Assembly: GCA_009704445.1 (NCBI GenBank)
Contig: WLED01000027.1
Coordinates: 1 to 12,441 of the forward strand
From: Actinomycetota bacterium
GTDB taxonomy: Bacteria > Actinomycetota > Actinomycetes > Nanopelagicales > Nanopelagicaceae
Direction of reading: 5' to 3'
DNA length: 12,441 nucleotides
Below the pieces are notes generated by a model, which saw only the letters and a list, made by a program, of their open reading frames with translations, was not told where the DNA came from and made no database searches. The position numbers were made by a program, and so were the translations under genes. Shown here one piece after another: positions 7,557 to 12,441 of this stretch. Numbering within the stretch: the first letter of the stretch is position 1; the number at the start of each line of letters is the position of its first letter.

Positions 7557-8347
7557 TACTTTTCCTCCTCAACCTGAGTTGAAATCTTCTTGAGGTCAAA
7601 AGTATTTGAATCAAGCATGTCGCCGCGGGCCTTCAAACTGGCATTTATTGAGTTAGGTGCTGGAGTTCCATCCGGCAAAAGCGCTGGCACATCAACAGCG
7701 TTGTGGCGTGCATAAACTCCGGGAGCAGGTAACCCTGCTGCTGTTGCTAATGATTCACCACGGAATCGGTTAATAGATTGCTGACGTTGAGTGGACTTCT
7801 TGGAAGAACGTGGTTGATGAGCTAGAACCATTGCACCTAGTGCAGCCGTTACTAAAAGCGCCGATATAACTTCGAAAGGCCAAACAAATCTTGAAAACAA
7901 CAAGAAGCCAATGCCTTCAACATTTCCATCCGCATTGGCTGCAGAAAGTCCTACTGCGTCGCGTCCAAGAGTTGCACGACCTAATAATGAAACCATCAAA
8001 CCACCAAAGCCAACAGCTGCAGTAATTGCAATCGGACGTAAGCCCTTGATTGTCTCGGTCAATGAATCTGATGAATCAACACCGACAAGCATGAGAATAA
8101 ACAAGAAGAGCATCATTACTGCTCCGGTGTAAACAACTACTTGAACAATTCCCAAGAACACCGCGTCTTGTGCGATGTAAAAAACTGCAAGTACAACCAT
8201 GACAAATGCCATAAGAATTGCAGAGTGGACAGCTTTTTTAACTAAGAGCATCCCTAAAGCGGCAAGGACAGCAAGAGGTCCAAGAATCCAAAACATCACG
8301 GCTTCTGGAGTTGCAGTCTGTCCAACTTCAAGTGCTAATTGCATCAT
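7556..8347 (-). CDS. nuoJ: NADH-quinone oxidoreductase subunit J (complex I membrane arm)
   Basis: A 263-residue membrane subunit with five helices (about 16-35, 41-59, 63-88, 103-122 and 155-176). Helix 3 carries the NuoJ/ND6 signature FLGIVQVVVYTGAVMMLFLF, including Tyr73 near the region that forms a pi-bulge in solved complexes. It takes part in coupling quinone chemistry to the proton channels. After the last helix there is a hydrophilic tail of about 85 residues (177-263), first basic (RSSKKSTQRQQ) and ending acidic (QVEEEK). Long NuoJ tails are usual in Actinobacteria and absent from the shorter E. coli protein. Two adjacent ATG codons open the gene. The first (8347) overlaps the nuoI stop as ATGA and lies eight bases after AGGAG; the second (8344) would give a 262-residue product and a TGATG overlap. 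I keep the first but cannot separate them. Confidence 0.96.
   Translation of the reverse strand: MMQLALEVGQTATPEAVMFWILGPLAVLAALGMLLVKKAVHSAILMAFVMVVLAVFYIAQDAVFLGIVQVVVYTGAVMMLFLFILMLVGVDSSDSLTETIKGLRPIAITAAVGFGGLMVSLLGRATLGRDAVGLSAANADGNVEGIGFLLFSRFVWPFEVISALLVTAALGAMVLAHQPRSSKKSTQRQQSINRFRGESLATAAGLPAPGVYARHNAVDVPALLPDGTPAPNSINASLKARGDMLDSNTFDLKKISTQVEEEK
7564..7569 (-). promoter_or_regulatory. Ribosome binding site of nuoK (AGGAGG)
   Basis: A full consensus AGGAGG, seven bases before the nuoK ATG at 7556, within the Glu-rich end of the nuoJ coding region (VEEEK). It is the best ribosome binding site in the window and fixes the nuoK start. Confidence 0.8.
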
Positions 8348-8958
8348 TTATCAATCTCCTGCGAAGGATGTGCTTGCTTTACATCACCGTTGTAATAATT
8401 CGTATCATTCATATCAGGATACATAGGGTGAGGTGGCATCAACATTCCCGCACGTAGTGGTGCCAATAGATCTGCTTTTTCAAAGATTAACTTTGCTCGT
8501 GAATCATCGGCAAGTTCATATTCGTTTGTCATTGTAAGTGCGCGAGTTGGGCATGCCTCAATACATAGTCCACAAAAAACACAACGGAGATAATTGATTT
8601 GATAAACCTTGCCGTATCGCTCACCTGGTGACATTCGATTTTCTTCAGTGTTGTTTTCACCTTCAACATAAATTGCATCTGCTGGACATGCCCAAGCACA
8701 TAATTCGCATCCAATGCATTTCTCTAAACCATCTGGGTGTCTATTTAGCTGATGACGACCATGGAATCGTTCCTCTGTTGGTGCTTTAACTTCAGGGTAT
8801 TCAACGGTCAATGGTTTTTTGAACATAGTAGAAAAAGTGACCCAGAAGCCACGCATATGTGCAAAGAAACCTACTGTTGGCTTTTGGTCTACTTCATAGA
8901 ACTCAACATCATTGATTCCTAAATCTTTAGGCTTTAACGGTTCGAGGTTTTCAGTCAC
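8344..8958 (-). CDS. nuoI: NADH-quinone oxidoreductase subunit I (two [4Fe-4S] clusters)
   Basis: A ferredoxin-like subunit of 204 residues from the chosen start. It carries the N6a and N6b clusters that deliver electrons to the quinone-linked end of the chain. The two motifs are CIGCELCAWACP (Cys81, 84, 87, 91) and CVFCGLCIEACP (Cys126, 129, 132, 136), so all eight ligands are present. The block RFHGRHQLNRHPDGLEKC just before the first cluster is characteristic of actinobacterial NuoI. Start choice: GTG at 8958 has AGGGGG five bases upstream and overlaps the nuoH stop by eight bases. An ATG at 8985 would add nine residues but has no Shine-Dalgarno and overlaps nuoH by 35 bases. The stretch before the conserved region (about 28 residues) is somewhat longer than I expect for the family. 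The stop overlaps the nuoJ start. Confidence 0.96.
   Translation of the reverse strand: MTENLEPLKPKDLGINDVEFYEVDQKPTVGFFAHMRGFWVTFSTMFKKPLTVEYPEVKAPTEERFHGRHQLNRHPDGLEKCIGCELCAWACPADAIYVEGENNTEENRMSPGERYGKVYQINYLRCVFCGLCIEACPTRALTMTNEYELADDSRAKLIFEKADLLAPLRAGMLMPPHPMYPDMNDTNYYNGDVKQAHPSQEIDK
8356..8360 (-). promoter_or_regulatory. Ribosome binding site of nuoJ (AGGAG)
   Basis: AGGAG, eight bases before the first of two adjacent ATG codons of nuoJ (8347) and eleven before the second (8344). The spacing slightly favours the first. It lies in the last codons of nuoI. Confidence 0.72.
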
Positions 8959-10210
8959 GGTTGCCCCCTGAGTTTTTTGAAACATTGATTGTTGAAATTT
9001 CTATCGGCATATTTGGAAGTGAAGGGACGGGAAAGTTAGGCGCATCTTTATTGTCACCTTCTGGAACCTCAGAATCTTTTTTCTTTTTCACGTTTTCGAA
9101 ACCAACATTAATTGCCAAAATTAGGAAAATGACAACGCTTGCGAAGGCAACAATTACAGCTGTTGGAGCATTTTCAAGTGATAGAACTCGAAGAGTTGCA
9201 ACAACTAGAATCCATAAAATTGAAGCTGGAATAAGAACTTTCCACCCAAACTGCATGAACTGGTCGTAACGTAAACGTGGCAAAGTTCCGCGCAACCACA
9301 CGAATACGAAGAAGAAAGTTACAACCTTTAGTAGGAACCAAATCGCTGTAAACCAACCACCGAGCCAACTCTCAGTAAATCCAAGTCCAGGTGGGGCGTG
9401 ATAACCACCAAGGAACAATGTTGTTGCAAGTGCTGAAACTGTAACAATGTTTACATACTCAGCTAAGAAGAACAGTGCGAACTTTAGAGATGAATACTCT
9501 GTATGGAAACCACCAACTAATTCACCTTCTGCTTCCGCAAGATCAAAAGGAGCACGGTTGGTTTCACCGACCATTGAGATCGCAAAAATTGCAAAAGATG
9601 GGAAGAGAACAATTGCATACCACCATGAAGTTTGAGCAGCCACAATCTCAGAGGTAGACATAGATCCTGCGTAGATAAACACAGCCACCAATGAGAGCCC
9701 CATAGCAATTTCATAAGAAATTACCTGGGCACTTGAACGCAGGCCACCTAACAGTGGATAGGTCGAACCAGAAGACCATCCGGCTAAAACGATTCCGTAA
9801 ACACCAACAGATGCAACAGCCAAAATGTATAGAACTCCGACTGGAATATCAGTCAACTGCATGGCTGTTTGGCGACCAAACATTGTTACTTCACCAGTGA
9901 TTGGGATTACCGCAAAAGACATGAAGCATGTTGTTGCACTAATAATTGGTGCGATTATGAAAACGATTTTATCTGCCGCGGTAGGAATGATGTCTTCCTT
10001 TAGCGCTAACTTCACCCCGTCTGCTAAAGATTGAATCAATCCAAATGGTCCAACACGGTTAGGCCCAGGACGCTGTTGCATGCGCGCAACAATTCGGCGC
10101 TCTCCCCATACTGACATCAAAGTTAGGAGTACGCAGACAGCAAAAACGATGAGAGCTTTTACAAGAATCAACCAGCCTGGATCTGCTCCAATAAGTTGCG
10201 CAGTTGTCAT
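8951..10210 (-). CDS. nuoH: NADH-quinone oxidoreductase subunit H (quinone-site membrane subunit)
   Basis: A 419-residue subunit that anchors the peripheral arm and lines the quinone chamber. Strong NuoH/ND1 signatures are seen: ERRIVARMQQRPGPNRVGPF (37-56), SLADGVKLALKE (61-72) and VGETNRAPFDLAEAEGELVG (214-233), followed by FHTEYSSLKFALFFLAEY; these hold the conserved Arg, Asp and Glu residues of the quinone site and proton entry. About eight to nine helices are visible, the last ending near 371. The remaining 48 residues form a hydrophilic tail that begins FENVKKKKDS and turns proline-rich (PNFPVPSLPNMP). C-terminal extensions occur in actinobacterial NuoH, and this one also contains the nuoI ribosome binding site and start in its coding DNA. 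The ATG at 10210 overlaps the nuoG stop as ATGA, with GGTGAG-like bases just upstream. Confidence 0.97.
   Translation of the reverse strand: MTTAQLIGADPGWLILVKALIVFAVCVLLTLMSVWGERRIVARMQQRPGPNRVGPFGLIQSLADGVKLALKEDIIPTAADKIVFIIAPIISATTCFMSFAVIPITGEVTMFGRQTAMQLTDIPVGVLYILAVASVGVYGIVLAGWSSGSTYPLLGGLRSSAQVISYEIAMGLSLVAVFIYAGSMSTSEIVAAQTSWWYAIVLFPSFAIFAISMVGETNRAPFDLAEAEGELVGGFHTEYSSLKFALFFLAEYVNIVTVSALATTLFLGGYHAPPGLGFTESWLGGWFTAIWFLLKVVTFFFVFVWLRGTLPRLRYDQFMQFGWKVLIPASILWILVVATLRVLSLENAPTAVIVAFASVVIFLILAINVGFENVKKKKDSEVPEGDNKDAPNFPVPSLPNMPIEISTINVSKNSGGNRD
8964..8969 (-). promoter_or_regulatory. Ribosome binding site deciding the nuoI start (AGGGGG)
   Basis: AGGGGG, which can pair with the 16S tail with one G-U pair, five bases before GTG at 8958. 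It is the main reason for preferring that GTG over the ATG at 8985, which has no purine-rich stretch at a suitable distance. It lies in the nuoH tail codons. Confidence 0.55.
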
Positions 10211-12441
10211 GCTCTCACCACCGTAACTACTTCTGCGTGTACAGCGTTTAGATTTATTAAAAGTTGTGAACCACGTGAATTTCGCGGCGCCCAGATTGCA
10301 TCATCATGAATATTCTCAATAAGAGCTGGCAAAGTTACTGAACCTTGCTTGGTTGAAACCTTGAGTAAATCTCCATCGGCAACTCCTAGGGATTGTGCTC
10401 TTTTTGCAGATATCACTGCAACCGTTTGTCTGGAAGTACCTGCAAGATTCTCTTCTCCCTCTTGCAATGTTCCAAGGTCAAGGAGTCGTCGCCATGAAGT
10501 AATTAAAGCTTCATTTGAGTTCAGCTGACGTTGCGCACTTGTTGAAGCTGTTTTCATTTTAAGTGGTTCGCCTTGCCATTGCTTAATGGATGCAATCTCT
10601 TTTGTAGCTGCGGTAACAGTTCCGAGATGTAGAGAAGTTCCCATTTCTTCAGCAATCATTGAAAGTATTCGAAGATCGCTGCGGTTAAGTGAACCATCTA
10701 CTGCTGTGTCAAAGGAGCGAGCACGGCCTTCCCAATTTAAAAACGATCCAGATTTTTCCGTAACTGCTGCAACTGGAAGAATTACATCTGCTCGTGATGT
10801 GACAGCACTTGGTGCGATCTCAAGTGAAACTACAAATGCTTTATCTAGGGCAGCTAGCGCCTCTTGATTATTCTCTAGATCCAAAGGATCTACGCCACCG
10901 ACAAGTAGTGCACCGATTTGATCAGAGTTTACAGAGGCAATAATCTCTGAAGTCGAGCGACCAATCTGTGAAGGTAAGGAATCAACTGACCACGCATCAG
11001 CGATCTCTTGTCTAGCAACTGAATCTGTAACTGGGCGACCACCCGGTAGCAAATTACCTATTGCGCCCGCTTGAACAGCTCCACGCTCTCCTGCTCTGCG
11101 TGGAATCCATGCAAGTTTTGCTCCTGAAGATTGCGCCAACGCAGCAACGGCCGTAAATACGCCAGCACTTTCACTTGCTCTTTCACCAACTAAAATTACT
11201 GATTTATCTGTAAGTTTTTGCGCGCTAATTGCCACAGCTTCTTGACCAGGAGCAACCTTTACAAATTCTCCCTTTAGTTTTTCGACCCCCACTGATTCTT
11301 TTGAACCAATTGAAATCACCTTTAAAGCTCGCTTACGGAATTGCTTATTAATTCTCAAGAAAACTATTGGTGACTCTTCTTCTGGTTCAAAACCAACTAG
11401 GAGTACTTGATCAGCTTTGTCTATGTCGCGATATGTTGTAGAAGAGTTAACTACGTGAGCTGCAATAAATTCTCGCTCTTCATCTGATGTTACGCGCGCT
11501 CTGAAATCAATATCGTTTGTGCCAAGTGCGATACGGGCAAACTTGCTATACCCGTATGCATCTTCGTAAGTAGCGCGTCCACCAACCAAAACAGCTGCTG
11601 GTGTTGCTTTTAATCCCTGGGCTGCAACAGCAAGGGCTTCAGGCCATGAAGCTTCGACTAACTCACCAGATTCATCACGAATCATTGGAACCTTCAAGCG
11701 ATCGATTGCCGTGATGTATTTAAATGCCCATCGACCCTTGTCGCAGTTCCACTCTTCGTTAACTGATGCATCTTCACCGGCTAAACGGCGTAGAGTTTTT
11801 CCGCGGCGAACATCGGTTCGCATATCGCATCCAGATGCACAGTGCTCACATGCAGACGGTGTTGAAACTAGATCAAATGGACGTGCACGAAAACGATAAG
11901 CCGCTCCGGTTAACGCACCGACCGGGCAGATCTGAACAGTGTTCCCAGAGAAATAAGATTCAAAAGGTTTGTTTTCATAAATACCAACTTGTTGCAACGC
12001 ACCACGTTCATTTAATGTGATGAAAGGATCACTAGCAATTTGTTCTGAAAAACGAGTACAACGAGCACACAAAACGCAACGCTCGCGGTCCAGTAGAACT
12101 TGAGAAGAGATATTGATTGGTTTTTCAAATGTGCGTTTAACGCCTTCAAATCTAGAAGAACCTTGTCCCGTACTCATCGCTTGATTTTGTAGAGGACATT
12201 CCCCGCCCTTGTCACAGACAGGACAATCAAGTGGGTGGTTAACTAACAAAAGCTCCATTACGCCACGTTGTGCTTTTTCTGCAACCGGTGAAGTTAATTG
12301 AGTTTTAACGATCATTCCTGTTTCAACTGGAATTGTGCAAGAAGCCTGAGGTTTTGGAAATGCGCGACCATTAATTTCAATATCAACCAAACATTGACGA
12401 CATGCGCCAACAGGATCAAGAAGTGGATGATCACAAAAACG
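10207..12441 (-). CDS. nuoG: NADH-quinone oxidoreductase subunit G, 5' end beyond window
   Basis: The 744 C-terminal residues of NuoG are visible and the start lies beyond 12441. The frame is open to the edge, where it reads RFCDHPLLDPVGACRQC, so the in-frame TTG at 12390 is not the start. Numbering from the edge, the iron-sulfur ligands are: [2Fe-2S] Cys3, 14, 17, 35; N5 His69, Cys73, 76, 82 (HPLDCPVCDKGGEC); N4 Cys122, 125, 128, 172; N7 Cys198, 201, 205, 233 (C-x2-C-x3-C-x27-C). These carry electrons through the peripheral arm; N7 is off the main path and occurs in only some bacteria. Residues from about 235 resemble a molybdopterin oxidoreductase fold that serves a structural role in NuoG, ending in a domain like the dinucleotide-binding one (about 672-744). 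Probably only about 35-45 N-terminal residues are missing. The stop overlaps the nuoH start (ATGA). Confidence 0.96.
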   Translation of the reverse strand, partial: RFCDHPLLDPVGACRQCLVDIEINGRAFPKPQASCTIPVETGMIVKTQLTSPVAEKAQRGVMELLLVNHPLDCPVCDKGGECPLQNQAMSTGQGSSRFEGVKRTFEKPINISSQVLLDRERCVLCARCTRFSEQIASDPFITLNERGALQQVGIYENKPFESYFSGNTVQICPVGALTGAAYRFRARPFDLVSTPSACEHCASGCDMRTDVRRGKTLRRLAGEDASVNEEWNCDKGRWAFKYITAIDRLKVPMIRDESGELVEASWPEALAVAAQGLKATPAAVLVGGRATYEDAYGYSKFARIALGTNDIDFRARVTSDEEREFIAAHVVNSSTTYRDIDKADQVLLVGFEPEEESPIVFLRINKQFRKRALKVISIGSKESVGVEKLKGEFVKVAPGQEAVAISAQKLTDKSVILVGERASESAGVFTAVAALAQSSGAKLAWIPRRAGERGAVQAGAIGNLLPGGRPVTDSVARQEIADAWSVDSLPSQIGRSTSEIIASVNSDQIGALLVGGVDPLDLENNQEALAALDKAFVVSLEIAPSAVTSRADVILPVAAVTEKSGSFLNWEGRARSFDTAVDGSLNRSDLRILSMIAEEMGTSLHLGTVTAATKEIASIKQWQGEPLKMKTASTSAQRQLNSNEALITSWRRLLDLGTLQEGEENLAGTSRQTVAVISAKRAQSLGVADGDLLKVSTKQGSVTLPALIENIHDDAIWAPRNSRGSQLLINLNAVHAEVVTVVRA

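Noticed and set aside
8958..8985. ATG at 8985 as the nuoI start
   Set aside because: It has no Shine-Dalgarno and overlaps nuoH by 35 bases, while GTG at 8958 has AGGGGG at good spacing. It remains a possible alternative.
8961..9269. Plus-strand open frame of 102 codons opposite the nuoH 3' end
   Set aside because: It is an antisense shadow; the Phe run in it is just the reverse of the Lys cluster of the NuoH tail.
10586..10867. Plus-strand open frame of 93 codons inside nuoG
   Set aside because: It lies opposite a well-supported coding region and shows no recognisable domain or start signal.
12388..12390. TTG at 12390 as the nuoG start
   Set aside because: The frame stays open to 12441 and encodes three of the four [2Fe-2S] cysteines of NuoG, so the gene is cut by the window edge and does not start here.
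1..12441. Search for CRISPR arrays, tRNA genes, insertion sequences and long repeats
   Set aside because: No regularly spaced repeats, tRNA-like cloverleaf sequence, transposase or terminal inverted repeats were noticed, and there is no non-coding space to hold them.

Overview
The window carries the 3' part of an actinobacterial complex I (nuo) operon on the minus strand, read right to left, and two unrelated plus-strand genes at its left edge. The organism is most likely a low-GC, streamlined member of the Actinobacteria, perhaps of the freshwater planktonic acI type. This is inferred from four things: actinobacterial-type protein sequences (the NuoI block around RFHGRHQLNRHPDGLEKC, the long NuoJ tail, the NuoM LDKVGTFG segment), A+T-rich codon use, a polyprenyl diphosphate synthase directly after nuoN, and almost no non-coding DNA. 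The lineage call is an inference; no marker gene is present to prove it.

Layout, left to right. Positions 1-492 (+) encode a complete YajQ-family nucleotide-binding protein. Positions 493-1383 (+) encode a RarD/EamA-type 10-helix transporter, which starts with TTG directly after the yajQ stop. Its last 11 codons overlap, tail to tail, the end of a long-chain polyprenyl diphosphate synthase gene (1351-2340, -). Continuing right, and upstream in transcription, come nuoN, nuoM, nuoL, nuoK, nuoJ, nuoI, nuoH and nuoG. nuoG runs off the right edge at 12441 without its start. nuoA-F and the operon promoter are presumably beyond that edge.

The genes form one functional unit. NuoG and NuoI carry iron-sulfur clusters in the peripheral arm that pass electrons from NADH towards quinone. 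NuoH, J, K, L, M and N form the membrane arm, with the quinone pocket and the antiporter-like proton channels; the key Glu and Lys residues are present in each. The polyprenyl synthase at the operon end probably makes the isoprenoid tail of the menaquinone that this complex reduces.

With the starts chosen here, only two bases (7255-7256) of the 12,441 are non-coding. Almost every nuo junction is a stop/start overlap (TAATG, TGATG or ATGA), which points to translational coupling along one polycistronic mRNA. There is no gene-free stretch to describe. I see no tRNA, rRNA, CRISPR, insertion sequence, intrinsic terminator or convincing promoter. I found no evidence of a previously undescribed system. 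The points of interest are the extreme compaction, the convergent gene overlap, the in-frame yajQ/rarD junction and several start-site choices.
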